A DNA stretch of 64,000 nt. Origin: CAWIKY01 sp963836905 (GTDB lineage Bacteria; Pseudomonadota; Alphaproteobacteria; Caulobacterales; Hyphomonadaceae). The translations under genes were made by a program, and so were the position numbers. Position 1 is the stretch's first letter; each line of letters starts with the position of its first letter. Location of the stretch: positions 1,054,001-1,118,000 of the forward strand of contig CAWIKY010000006.1 of the NCBI GenBank assembly GCA_963836905.1, written 5' to 3'. Positions 42,839-52,113 of the stretch are shown piece after piece. A model generated the notes under the pieces. The model ran no database searches. It had not been told where the DNA came from and was given only the letters and a program-made list of their open reading frames with translations.

Positions 42839-42927
42839 GGGCCGCATTCGGGTGAGAGTGTTTCGTTTTTGGGTTGAACCGGAGAAGGTAATCGCTTCTA
42901 GTCATGCGTAGAGATGAGTGCGGCCCT
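42838..42927. repeat. Imperfect inverted repeat before the RTX gene
   Basis: AGGGCCGCATTC (42838-42849) and GAGTGCGGCCCT (42916-42927) are reverse complements except for one G-T pairing, flanking 66 bases. The first arm begins at the last base of the ETF-QO stop codon, the second ends 38 bases before the RTX start codon. It could fold into a long hairpin that ends ETF-QO transcription or shapes the RTX leader. There is no T tract. Confidence 0.5.
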
Positions 42928-42965
42928 TGGTGTCGTACCAACCAAATTCACTCTGGAGCGACGAC

Positions 42966-45900
42966 ATGGCAGTTATCACAGGCACGAGCGGAAACGATAC
43001 GCTTCGCGGAACGCTCGAAGATGATTTCATTTACGGTTTGGCGGGTGACGACACCTTTGTCTACGACAGTTCGACCGGTTTCGGTCTTGATTATCTGGAC
43101 GGTGGGGCAGGCAACAACTCGTTTCAGGTAACACTCCCTGCATCGTCGGCGTCTCCAGGTCGTTTCACGCCATTGATGGCGGTGACGGCAACGATGTCCT
43201 AGAGGTAATTGCAAACTTCCTCTCGGTCCTGACGTTTGCTGGTGGTGAAGGTGCAGACCGGGTATCTGTCCGGAATTCTGGGCTTGTTACCGGCGTTTTC
43301 GATCTTGGTTCGGGCGATGATTTTATAGAACTGGGCCGTTGGAAAGGATCTGACGGCTTCATCGGCGGCGATGTGACGGTTACGCTTGGCATGGGCAGCG
43401 ACACGTTGGTTCTCGTTGATGCGCCGATTCGCTGACGGTCACCGATTTCGAGAACAGCGGGGGCGTCAGAACGATCTATTTGATCCGTCCAGTTATCTCG
43501 ATGGGTTCTCACCAACTGGGATGGGGGCAACGCCTTCGGCAGCGGACATCTTCGTCTGGTGCAGATCTCGAACGATACGTTTCTGCAGATTGATACCAAT
43601 GGCGGCGGCGATAGCTGGACCAACCTGACCACATTCCAGAACACCATCGCAACGGAGTTTGCCGCACAGAACTTTGCTGGATATGCGCCGGACGGAACGC
43701 CAATTGCTGGTGAGACAATCAACGGCACAGACGGTGCGGATACCTTGAGCGGCACGAACGGGGCAGACACAATTTTCGGATTAGGCGGGAATGATGTCAT
43801 AGGCGGCGCAAGCGGAAATGATCGCATATTTGGCGGCAATGGCGACGATCTCATAGGTGGAGACGGCGGCGATGATTACGTAGTCGGCGGTGCAGGCAAT
43901 GACACTCTTCGTGGTGGGTTGGGAGACGATTCTCTTTATGGAGAAGAAGGTGACGACACCTTTGTCTACGACAGTTCGACCGGTTTCGGTCTTGATTATC
44001 TGGACGGTGGGGCAGGCAACAACTCGTTTCAGGTAACACTCCCTGCATCGTCGGCGTCTCCCGGTCGTCTCGCCATTGATGGCGGTGACGGCAACGATGT
44101 CCTAGAGGTAATTGCAAACTTCCTCTCGGTCCTGACGTTTGCTGGTGGTGAAGGTGCAGACCGGGTATCTGTCCGGAATTCTGGGCTTGTTACCGGCGTT
44201 TTCGATCTTGGTTCGGGCGATGATTTTATAGAACTGGGCCGTTGGAAAGGATCTGACGGCTTCATCGGCGGCGATGTGACGGTTACGCTTGGCATGGGCA
44301 GCGACACGTTGGTTCTCGTTGATGCGCCGGACTCGCTGACGGTCACCGATTTCGGAACGGGAGCGTCGAACGATCTATTTGATCCGTCCAGTTATCTCGA
44401 TAGGGTTCTCACCAACTGGGATGGGGGCAACCCCTTCGGCAGCGGACATCTTCGTCTGGTGCAGATCTCGAACGATACGTTTCTGCAGATTGATACCAAT
44501 GGCGGCGGCGATAGCTGGACCAACCTGACTACATTCCAGAACACCATCGCAACGGAGTTTGCCGCACAGAACTTTGCTGGATATGCGCCCAGTGTGGGTC
44601 AGTTCGTGCCGTCGGTTACAGTCACCGTACCAGCATTCGTGCAGGAGGGCGCGACCGGTACGTTCACCGTGAACCTTTCGTATTCCGCCGCGGTGCCCGC
44701 GAATACGACCGGTTCGGTCAGCATTGCTGCAAATTCTACAACGGACGCAAGCGACGTGGTGATCAGCGGTCAGAGTGTCTCCACCGCAAGTTCCACATCA
44801 TCATTTGGTACGGTGTTTTCGTTCAGCCGGACGGCTACGTTCACGCTCATTGATGATGCGCTGACGGAAGGTACTGAAGTCCTTAGAATTACCGTTTCCG
44901 CTCCCGGTCAGACATTTGTGAACGGACTGTCTACCTACACGTTTGATATCCCGGTGTACGACAACGAACCGATCCTGGCACCCGCCGAAGGTGGCGTGGT
45001 TGTTGGGACGATTGTTGCCGATACGATCATTGGGGGCACTGGAGCGGATACGCTCAATGGCCTCGCAGGTGACGATCTGCTTTCGGGTGGCGCTGGCGAC
45101 GATACGCTGAATGGAGGGGACGGTGATGATGTACTCGAGGGTGGTGCCGGTGCCGATGTACTAAACGGGGGTGCAGGTTTCAACACGGTCTCCTATCTAG
45201 GTTCCGCTATCGGGGTCACGGTCGATCTGGGCAGCGGTAGTGTCGGTGGAGGCGACGCAGACGGTGACATTTTCACTTTGATCAACGCGGTTATCGGTTC
45301 TGCAGTCAATGACGTACTCATCGCTTCAAATACCGGGAACGTGATTGATGGTGGTGCAGGTGACGATCTTTTGATTGGCGGTGCGGCTCAAGACTTTCTG
45401 GCCGGAGGTGCAGGCAACGATGTTCTGATCGGCGGCGGCGGTGCTGATGTGCTGGGCGGTGGTTCCGGCAACGACATCTATATTCTGGACACACCGAACA
45501 CTCAGATCGTCGAGGTGGTCGGTCAGGGCGTTGATACAGTCTATACCACAGCGCTAACGACCCTCGCTGAAAACTTCGAAATCGGGGTCAGTCTCGCAAC
45601 GGCGCAAGCGGTACGATCCTTAACGGTAATGCCTCGGATAACACGCTGATTCTCACCAATACAGCCGCCACGGAAGCAAGCTTCGTTACGGCGGGGGCTG
45701 GCAATGACACCGTTTACGTCATCAGCCAGACCACAGTTGACCTGGGCGCGGGAAATGACGCTGTGGTTCTGAATGGTACCGGCAACTTCGTGGCAGGCGG
45801 GACAGGTGACGATGTCTACATCTTAATGGCGGCAGCCATACGCTCTTCGAGGCGGAACGGCGGCGGCACAGATACGGTCTATGCCTATACCAGCCTCATC

Positions 45901-46615
45901 CTGGCCGACCATATCGAGACGCTCGTCCTGATTTCGGCAGACTTGTCGGTGGCGCAGGATGGGCTTGGCAATGCGTTGGCCAATACAATCATCGGCAATG
46001 GTACGGTAAACACTCTGAGCGGCGGCGGGGGCGGAGACTTTCTCGTCGCTGGCGGCGGAAACGATACGCTAATCGGCGGAACAGGCCTTGATGTTCTGCA
46101 GGGCAATTCCGGCGCGGACCGGTTCTTGTGGAACGCGCTCGTAGAAGTCGGCGACGTGATCCAGGACTTCGTTTCGGGCGAGGACAAGCTTGTTTTTGAC
46201 GCCTCAGCCTTCATCCAGTTCGGACCTGCGCTTGTAGAAGGGGTAAACTTCGTCTCGAACACGGCCCCCATTGCAGCGACGGCTAATGCGACGTTCCTCT
46301 GGGATTCAGACGATACGGTGCTCTATTTCGATGCAGATGGCACGGGCACTGGCGGTCCGGTTCTTGTCGCGGATCTGCAGGCGTTTTCCAGCGTCACAGT
46401 GGCCGATATCTCGTTCATCAACTTGCCCCGGAAGCGCAGAGGTTCTGGGCGAGAAGGACGACGCAGACGTCAGCCGCGTGATCGAAGCCTCCGAACCGGC
46501 AGAGATCAGCGAACCGCTGGAGATCACCATTCCGCATGCCGCACCGGTGTTCATGAACGAGCAGGGCGATATGGAACTCTCCCATCTCGACACATCGGAC
46601 TACGCGCTGGGCTAG
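42966..46615 (+). CDS. Large RTX (nonapeptide-repeat) secreted protein, several frame breaks
   Basis: The gene starts at ATG 42966 (GGAG 7 bases upstream, MAVITGTSGNDTLRG) and would encode about 1,210 residues. Nonapeptide repeats (GGxGxDxLx) occur at 42.97-43.06, 43.7-43.97, 45.0-45.17, 45.33-45.48 and 46.0-46.11 kb and bind calcium after type I secretion. A 0.64-kb module is present twice (43044 and 43949), and a Calx-beta-like domain (about 44600-44960) sits between. Frame breaks: several in the first module copy, near 45597, two compensating ones near 45828-45862, and an extra C near 46425 before an acidic tail ending TSDYALG. Type I export genes are not nearby. The cell-surface role is unknown. 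Confidence 0.82.
43044..43689 (+). repeat. RTX module, direct repeat copy 1 (646 bp)
   Basis: This stretch is nearly identical to 43949-44589. Differences are almost all small indels: two extra bases around 43166, one missing around 43430, five extra around 43460 and one missing around 43503, plus rare substitutions. The net +5 bases shift the reading frame between the start of the gene and its body. The encoded module in the intact copy is about 213 residues. Confidence 0.9.
43949..44589 (+). repeat. RTX module, direct repeat copy 2 (641 bp)
   Basis: The intact copy of the repeated module. It begins GDDTFVYDSSTGFGLDYLDG and ends NTIATEFAAQNFAGYAP. It contains internal RTX-like motifs (GGDGNDVLEV, LGSGDDFIEL). 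The two copies start 905 bases apart and are separated by a nonapeptide array (about 43709-43948). Confidence 0.9.
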
Positions 46616-46715
46616 CGATACAGGTCTGGCTGTGGTCCGCGGCCTATCAGGATCAGGGCGGGCAACCAGTATGCCCCGCTTGCGTTTCCTGTCTGTCGAC
46701 CGGAGTCCCCAGAAC

Positions 46716-47273
46716 ATGATGTTTCGATCCGCCATCACTCTTTCTGCCCTTGTGACATTGGCCGCATGCGCCAGCCAGCCCGACTATCGCGAGGCAGAAG
46801 CGGCGCCGACAGTCGTCGAAACGGTCGATCTGAACAGATATGCGGGGCTCTGGTACGAGCAGGCGCGCTATCCGAACGCATTCGAGGAGGGCTGTGAAGG
46901 CGTTACCGCCGAATATCGTCAGCGCGACGATGGGAAACTGGACGTTATCAACACGTGCCGGGAGGGGAGTGTTTCCGGTCCTGAACGCGTCGCTGAAGGC
47001 GTGGCAAGGGTGGTGGATGGCTCTGACAATGCCAAGCTCAAGGTCAAGTTCGCGCCGCAATGGGTTCCGTTTGCGTCCGGCGATTACTGGATCCTGCATC
47101 TTGAGCCCGACTATTCAGCGGTCCTTGTGGGAGATCCTTCCGGCAAATATCTCTGGATATTGTCCCGTCAGCCAGAACTGGATGCAGCGACCTATTCGAA
47201 GATCGTGACCCGCGCCGAGGAACTTGGCTATCTCAGCGATCCGCTGCGCAGAACCCTGCAGCCACCTGCTTGA
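46716..47273 (+). CDS. Lipocalin-family outer-membrane lipoprotein (Blc-like)
   Basis: The 185-residue protein has a lipoprotein signal (MFRSAITLSALVTLAACASQ, lipobox LAAC) and a bacterial lipocalin domain with the GxW motif (DLNRYAGLWYEQARYP), a TCR-like NTCREG and YLWILSRQPELDAATY. Blc-type lipocalins bind fatty acids or lysophospholipids under envelope stress. ATG 46716 begins the signal peptide; the next codon is also ATG, and upstream in-frame starts are not signal-like. The preceding 100 bases hold no recognisable gene. Confidence 0.9.
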   Translation: MMFRSAITLSALVTLAACASQPDYREAEAAPTVVETVDLNRYAGLWYEQARYPNAFEEGCEGVTAEYRQRDDGKLDVINTCREGSVSGPERVAEGVARVVDGSDNAKLKVKFAPQWVPFASGDYWILHLEPDYSAVLVGDPSGKYLWILSRQPELDAATYSKIVTRAEELGYLSDPLRRTLQPPA

Positions 47274-47330
47274 TACGAGGCCATCTGTTCGGGTCTTGAC
47301 CGCCTCGCATCGCTCGCGCACTCAAAGCAA

Positions 47331-47786
47331 ATGGCGATAAAACTGACAGACGAGATCAATTTCGACGACGACCGGCAGCACTGGAAGACGATCCGCGTCT
47401 ATTACGAGGATACCGACTTCACGGGCATGGTTTATCACGCGAACTATCTGCGGTTCTTCGAGCGTGGTCGCTCAGACCATCTGCGAGATGCGGGAGTCTC
47501 CCATCAATCGCTTCTGAACCGACCGGACCCGGCCGCCTTCACGATCCTGCGTGCAGAAATCGACTATCGCAATGCAGCACGCGTCGACGATCTGCTGAAC
47601 GTAGGCACACGTTATCTGGGGCTTTCCGGCGCGCGCATTCTGTTTGACCAGACATGCTGGCGCGGCGACACGATCATCGCTCAGGCACACATTCAGGCTG
47701 TAACAATCCACGCCGACGGACGCGCACGCAAGCCGATCCGGGACGTAGCTGAGACTTTGAAACCGTTCATCTTTAAGGGCGGGTGA
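47331..47786 (+). CDS. ybgC: Tol-Pal associated acyl-CoA thioesterase YbgC
   Basis: This 151-residue hot-dog-fold thioesterase opens the Tol-Pal locus. The catalytic aspartate lies in RVYYEDTDFTGMVYHANYLR, followed by FFERGRSDHLRD. YbgC acts on short acyl-CoA or acyl-ACP thioesters and is thought to link phospholipid metabolism to the Tol system. A 148-base gap before tolQ leaves room for a second promoter. Confidence 0.94.
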   Translation: MAIKLTDEINFDDDRQHWKTIRVYYEDTDFTGMVYHANYLRFFERGRSDHLRDAGVSHQSLLNRPDPAAFTILRAEIDYRNAARVDDLLNVGTRYLGLSGARILFDQTCWRGDTIIAQAHIQAVTIHADGRARKPIRDVAETLKPFIFKGG

Positions 47787-47934
47787 GGCTTCCGGGCAAC
47801 GTTTCTGCGCGTCCGTCTGCGATAAGCGAATGCCGTCGCTTTTTCGCCAAGATTTATCGTGACACACACTTCGAAACTATGACGGACAGGTGCAGGAGGC
47901 TTCAAGGCCCGGCATCCTTTGGTAAGGAGAATAC

Positions 47935-48645
47935 ATGGAAACGGAAGCTCTCGCCTCTGCGGCGGGCCATTCATTCTCGCTCTATTCGCTGTTTCTGGCA
48001 GCCGATATCGTGGTCAAGGGCGTCATGGCTCTTCTCGTCATCATGTCGATCTGGTCGTGGGCCGTCATTGTCGACAAGTTCTTTTCTATTGGCGGTGCTG
48101 TAAGTCGCGCCAAGGCGTTCGAGAACGCGTTCTGGTCTGGCCGGTCGATGGACGAACTGGATGAGCGCGTATCCGATCGCCCGAAAGACTCCATGGCGCG
48201 TGTCTTTGCATCGGCATCCCGCGAATGGCGGGACTCCCGGCGAGCGAACCTGACTGAGCACCAGAGCAAGGCACTGATAGAGCGCGCCGAGCGTCTGATG
48301 CGAGCCGCGACCGACCGGGAAATCTCGCGTACAGAGAACGGTCTGGCATCGCTCGCGACCATCGGGTCCGCATCCCCGTTCATCGGCCTTTTTGGTACGG
48401 TATGGGGTATCATGAACGCGTTCCGCGATATTGCTGCGGCACGGGAATCCAATCTTGCCGTTGTGGCCCCCGGTATCGCAGAAGCCCTCTTTGCGACCGC
48501 GCTTGGCCTTATTGCCGCCATTCCGGCTGTGATCTTCTACAACAAGTTTGCAGGTGATGTCGGTCGGTTCTCCGACAGGCTCGAAACGTTCGTGCAGGAA
48601 GTCATCGTACGGCTGTCGCGCCGGATGGACGAGAGAGGCGAATAG
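47935..48645 (+). CDS. tolQ: Tol-Pal proton-channel subunit TolQ
   Basis: TolQ forms with TolR the proton-driven motor that energises TolA. The 236 residues have three membrane helices: ADIVVKGVMALLVIMSIWSW, SASPFIGLFGTVWGIMNAF and GIAEALFATALGLIAAIPAV, the pattern of the ExbB/TolQ/MotA family. A strong AAGGAGA lies 7 bases upstream of the ATG. TolR starts 2 bases after the stop. Confidence 0.96.
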   Translation: METEALASAAGHSFSLYSLFLAADIVVKGVMALLVIMSIWSWAVIVDKFFSIGGAVSRAKAFENAFWSGRSMDELDERVSDRPKDSMARVFASASREWRDSRRANLTEHQSKALIERAERLMRAATDREISRTENGLASLATIGSASPFIGLFGTVWGIMNAFRDIAAARESNLAVVAPGIAEALFATALGLIAAIPAVIFYNKFAGDVGRFSDRLETFVQEVIVRLSRRMDERGE

Positions 48646-48647
48646 GC

Positions 48648-49091
48648 ATGGCGTTGCTTCTCCAGACCCCCGGTCGCGGCGGCAGGCGCGGCAAGCGTCC
48701 GCTCCAGTCGGAAATCAACGTGACCCCCTTTGTGGACGTCATGCTTGTTCTGCTCATCGTGTTCATGATCACCGCACCCATGCTGGCAACCGGCGTTGAT
48801 GTTGCTCTGCCCAAGACCAGCACACAGACGCTTCCCTCGACGATGAACGAGCCATTGTCGGTGACGCTTCGTGCCGACGGGCGTCTTTTCATCCAGGAAG
48901 ATGAAATCGAACGTGATGCGCTGGTGGCCCGTCTGCAGGCGATCGTATCCTCAGGTTATGACGAGCGCATCTATGTGCGGGGCGACGAAGCCGTTGCGTA
49001 CGGCGATGTCATGCAGGTGCTGGGACGCATTCAGGGTGCGGGATTTGCAAACGTTGCTCTGGTTACCGACCCGGAGGGTGAGCGGGAATAA
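48648..49091 (+). CDS. tolR: Tol-Pal proton-channel subunit TolR
   Basis: TolR is the single-pass partner of TolQ. The 147 residues contain the N-terminal helix INVTPFVDVMLVLLIVFMIT with the proton-path aspartate in FVD, and a periplasmic domain ending in GAGFANVALVTDPEG. Its last base is the first base of tolA (one-base overlap, TAATG), so the two are translated together. Confidence 0.96.
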   Translation: MALLLQTPGRGGRRGKRPLQSEINVTPFVDVMLVLLIVFMITAPMLATGVDVALPKTSTQTLPSTMNEPLSVTLRADGRLFIQEDEIERDALVARLQAIVSSGYDERIYVRGDEAVAYGDVMQVLGRIQGAGFANVALVTDPEGERE

Positions 49092-49996
49092 TGCGCGTTG
49101 GGCTGCCGGTCTCCCTCCTTGCCCACTCAGTCCTTGCCGCGTCTGGGCTCGTGGTCTGGGTGAATACGCCTGCACAGCCACAGGACGAGGCGATCATCGT
49201 TCCGATCGAACTTGTAACCCTCGGCCAGATTGCAAATATTGCCCCAAGTGCGCCGGTTCGCGCTCCCGAACCGGAAGAGCCCGTCGCAGAAGATTTGGAA
49301 GAACAGCCTGAGCAGGAGCCGGAACCGTCAGCTGCTGCTGAGGCCCCGCCGCCGGAACCCGAAGCGCCGGAAATCCTGCCGCCAAAGCCGGAAGAGAAAA
49401 AGATCGAGCCGGAGAAGAAGCCGGAGCCGGAAAAGAAGCCGGAGGAAAAGCCGAAACCCGAGCCGAAAAAGCCGGAACCGAAAAAGCCGGAACCGAAGAA
49501 GCCGGAGCCCAAAAAGCCCGAGCCTGAAAAACCGCGCGATGCCTTGGCAGACCTTCTCAACGAAACCGATGACATTCTGAAAAACGTCGAAGACAAACCG
49601 ACACGTAGACCAACGCAGGATACGAGCCTTGAGGACCGCGCAGATGAACCGGCGCGTCGCGGGGCAGGGGAGCGCAACGCCATGCAGGCGCGTGTGATCG
49701 ATTTCCTTCGTTCCGAAATCAACGAGCGTGATTGCTGGCGGTCCACGAAGGACCTGCCTGACTGGGAACGCCTTGACGTCACCGTGAGCTTTCGCCTCGA
49801 CAGGAACGGCCAGATTACCGAAGGGCCGGAAATGATCCGCCCCGGACGTATTGCCAGTTATGACCGGTACTATCTCATTGCCCGTGACCGCGCGATTCGT
49901 GCCGTTCAGCAGTGCGCACCCTTTTCGCTGCCACCCGAGGACTATAGTCTCTGGGCCAACGAAGACATCCGTTTGACTTTCGACGAACAATTCTGA
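49091..49996 (+). CDS. tolA: Tol-Pal envelope-spanning protein TolA
   Basis: TolA bridges the inner membrane motor and TolB/Pal. The 301 residues have an N-terminal membrane anchor (about 7-24), a long proline/glutamate/lysine-rich linker (about 56-150, including KKPEP four times at 126-145) and a C-terminal domain with DCWRSTKDLPDWERLDVTVS, the family's conserved cysteine region. The linker is a rigid Pro-Glu-Lys rod instead of the alanine-rich helix of E. coli TolA. Confidence 0.92.
   Translation: MRVGLPVSLLAHSVLAASGLVVWVNTPAQPQDEAIIVPIELVTLGQIANIAPSAPVRAPEPEEPVAEDLEEQPEQEPEPSAAAEAPPPEPEAPEILPPKPEEKKIEPEKKPEPEKKPEEKPKPEPKKPEPKKPEPKKPEPKKPEPEKPRDALADLLNETDDILKNVEDKPTRRPTQDTSLEDRADEPARRGAGERNAMQARVIDFLRSEINERDCWRSTKDLPDWERLDVTVSFRLDRNGQITEGPEMIRPGRIASYDRYYLIARDRAIRAVQQCAPFSLPPEDYSLWANEDIRLTFDEQF
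49466..49525 (+). repeat. Tandem 15-bp repeat in tolA (KKPEP x4)
   Basis: Four consecutive 15-base units encode KKPEP within the TolA linker. Synonymous differences between units (AAA/AAG, GAA/GAG, CCG/CCC) show it is not a very recent expansion. Copy number may vary between strains. Confidence 0.85.
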
Positions 49997-50019
49997 CTTC
50001 AGCTCGACCGAGGACTTTC

Positions 50020-51396
50020 ATGACCATCAGAACCGGCATTCTCGCCCGCCTCACACTCCTGATGACAGCTCTTTGGCTGGCTCTCGGTACGGCAGCCTTC
50101 GCGCAGCTCGAAGGCACAATCACTCAAGCATCGTCGCGGTCTTTCCGGGTTGCGGCACCTGACTTCGCGGCCCAGAGTAGCGAAGCCCGCCAGCTGGGCG
50201 ACGAGATCGCTGCGGTTGTGCGCAATGACCTCCGCTCGACCGGCCTGGTCGACCTGGTCGACCCGTCCGCGTTTATTGAGCGTGATCTGAATGTTGATCT
50301 GCAGCCGCGGTTTGCGGACTGGAAGATCATCAACACCGAGTTTCTCGTGGTCGGCGAGACTGAAATCCTGCCGGACGGTCGTGTTCGTGTCGGGTTCAGG
50401 CTCTGGGACGTTCTGGGCCAGAAAGCGCGTCTTCTGGACGGTCAGCCAGGTCGCCAGTATGTCACCACCCGTGAGAACTGGCGCCGCGTTGCGCACAAGA
50501 TCGCTGACAGCATTTATACCGGGCTGACTGGCGATGATGGATACTTCGATACCCGAATCGTGTTCATTGCAGAGACCGGCCCCAAGACCAACCGGCGCAA
50601 ACGCCTGGCCATCATGGATCAGGATGGTGCGAACACCGAGTTCCTCACCTCGGGCGCCGATACTGTGATCACGCCACGCTTCTCGCCCTCCGCGCAGGAG
50701 ATCACGTACATGTCCTACGAGGGGGGGCGGCCACGTGTTTACCTCTTCAATATCGAGACCGGGCGCCAGGAAGTGCTCGGCAATTTCGGTGGCATGACCT
50801 TTGCCCCGCGATTTTCTCCGAGCGGGAACTCAGTCGTCATGAGTCAGGCAATCAATGGTAACTCGGATATCTACACGATGGATCTGCGCCAGCGCACGAC
50901 ACGTCGCCTGACTTCACACCCCTCGATCGATACCTCGCCATCCTATTCGCCAGATGGTCGCCAGATCGTCTTCACCTCTGACCGGGGCGGACAGCCCCAG
51001 CTTTACGTTATGAACGCGGATGGTTCTCAGCTGAATTGCCCGACCGGCGGTCGTTCAGATGCCTGTCGCGTAAGCGGGTTCAGCAGCGGGGGCAGCTATT
51101 CAACTCCAGTCTGGTCACCGCGCGGCGACCTGATCGCGTTCACCAAGCAGAGCAGAGGCCGGTTTTTCATAGGCGTGGTCCGGCCGGATGGAACGGGCGA
51201 GCGTCTGTTGACCGAATCATATCTCGACGAAGGTCCCGACTGGTCGCCGAATGGACGCGTCATCACCTTCTTCCGCGAAACAGGCCCGGGTGCGGCACCG
51301 AAACTTTATGCGATTGATTTGACCGGTCGCAATCTCCGACAACTGCTAACGCCGAGCGACGCCTCCGATCCGGCCTGGTCTCCGCCACTTCCATGA
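50020..51396 (+). CDS. tolB: Tol-Pal periplasmic beta-propeller protein TolB
   Basis: The 458 residues have a signal peptide (cut near AFAQLEG), an N-terminal alpha/beta domain (about 25-170) and a six-bladed propeller with repeated SPDGRQIVFTSDRGGQPQLY-like blades. TolB cycles between TolA and Pal during outer-membrane constriction. It follows tolA by 23 bases, and a stem-loop lies between tolB and pal. Confidence 0.96.
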   Translation: MTIRTGILARLTLLMTALWLALGTAAFAQLEGTITQASSRSFRVAAPDFAAQSSEARQLGDEIAAVVRNDLRSTGLVDLVDPSAFIERDLNVDLQPRFADWKIINTEFLVVGETEILPDGRVRVGFRLWDVLGQKARLLDGQPGRQYVTTRENWRRVAHKIADSIYTGLTGDDGYFDTRIVFIAETGPKTNRRKRLAIMDQDGANTEFLTSGADTVITPRFSPSAQEITYMSYEGGRPRVYLFNIETGRQEVLGNFGGMTFAPRFSPSGNSVVMSQAINGNSDIYTMDLRQRTTRRLTSHPSIDTSPSYSPDGRQIVFTSDRGGQPQLYVMNADGSQLNCPTGGRSDACRVSGFSSGGSYSTPVWSPRGDLIAFTKQSRGRFFIGVVRPDGTGERLLTESYLDEGPDWSPNGRVITFFRETGPGAAPKLYAIDLTGRNLRQLLTPSDASDPAWSPPLP

Positions 51397-51399
51397 CGC

Positions 51400-51423
51400 G
51401 AATGTGGCAGGTCAGCCACATTC
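51400..51423 (+). terminator. Stem-loop between tolB and pal
   Basis: GAATGTGGC (51400-51408) pairs perfectly with GCCACATTC (51415-51423) around a 6-base loop, followed only by TTGT. It begins 4 bases after the tolB stop codon. The lack of a T run suggests an attenuator or an mRNA-protecting structure that lets pal be expressed more strongly than tolB, not a full terminator. Confidence 0.45.
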
Positions 51424-51537
51424 TTGTATCGTAAGTTACTTTGTTCTGCCGCAATCATGATGTTAAGGAACGCCAGACGCTGATGGCCTACGTGCGGGCG
51501 TTCAATGGTCTCTTTTTTGAACCTATGGGGTGTTTTA

Positions 51538-52098
51538 ATGAAGTCGCATGTAACCAAGCTCGCAATTCTCTCGGCCGCGATTATCGGGCTGTCCGCCTGC
51601 GCATCCAAGCCGCCCGTTCGCGAAGCTGCTCCGATCGTCGATAACACGCAGGATCGTGCACCCGCCGCCCCTGCCGAGCGCGTGACGGCACCGTCCCAGC
51701 CAACCAACGTCTTTGACGGTCCGGCGCCCGGATCGGTCGAAGACTTCCGCGTCAACGTCGGCGAGCGTATCTATTTCGATACGAACGGATATGACATCGA
51801 CCAGTTCGACCGTGAAATCCTGAACCGTCAGGCTGCATGGCTTCAGAGCTATCCAAACGTCAGTGTTCTGATCGCCGGAAACGCCGACGAGCGTGGCACG
51901 CGTGAGTTCAACCTCGCACTGGGTGAGCGCCGCGCAAACTCTGTGAAGGATTACCTTGTTTCGCAGGGTATCTCGCCAGCCCGTCTGGAAACCATTTCCT
52001 ACGGCAAGGAACGTCCGATTGATGGACGCTCGACCGAGGAAGCCTGGGCTGTCAACCGTAATGCGCTGACCCAAATCAATGATGGTCGCATCGGCTAG
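51538..52098 (+). CDS. pal: Peptidoglycan-associated lipoprotein Pal
   Basis: Pal anchors the outer membrane to peptidoglycan. The 186 residues have a lipoprotein signal (KLAILSAAIIGLSACASK, lipobox LSAC), a proline/alanine-rich linker and an OmpA-like domain with RIYFDTNGYDIDQF and the peptidoglycan-binding GNADERGTREFNLALGERRA. ATG 51538 starts the signal peptide; an upstream in-frame start is less likely. A strong terminator follows. Confidence 0.97.
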   Translation: MKSHVTKLAILSAAIIGLSACASKPPVREAAPIVDNTQDRAPAAPAERVTAPSQPTNVFDGPAPGSVEDFRVNVGERIYFDTNGYDIDQFDREILNRQAAWLQSYPNVSVLIAGNADERGTREFNLALGERRANSVKDYLVSQGISPARLETISYGKERPIDGRSTEEAWAVNRNALTQINDGRIG

Positions 52099-52113
52099 TC
52101 CGATCGAACGAGG

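Noticed and set aside
43700..46110. Regular short repeats resembling a CRISPR array
   Set aside because: The periodicity is 27 bases of coding sequence for GGxGxDxLx nonapeptides with variable units and no unique spacers; it is an RTX repeat.
49400..49540. Short repeats in tolA as a mobile or CRISPR-like repeat
   Set aside because: They are in-frame 15-base units encoding the KKPEP linker of TolA.
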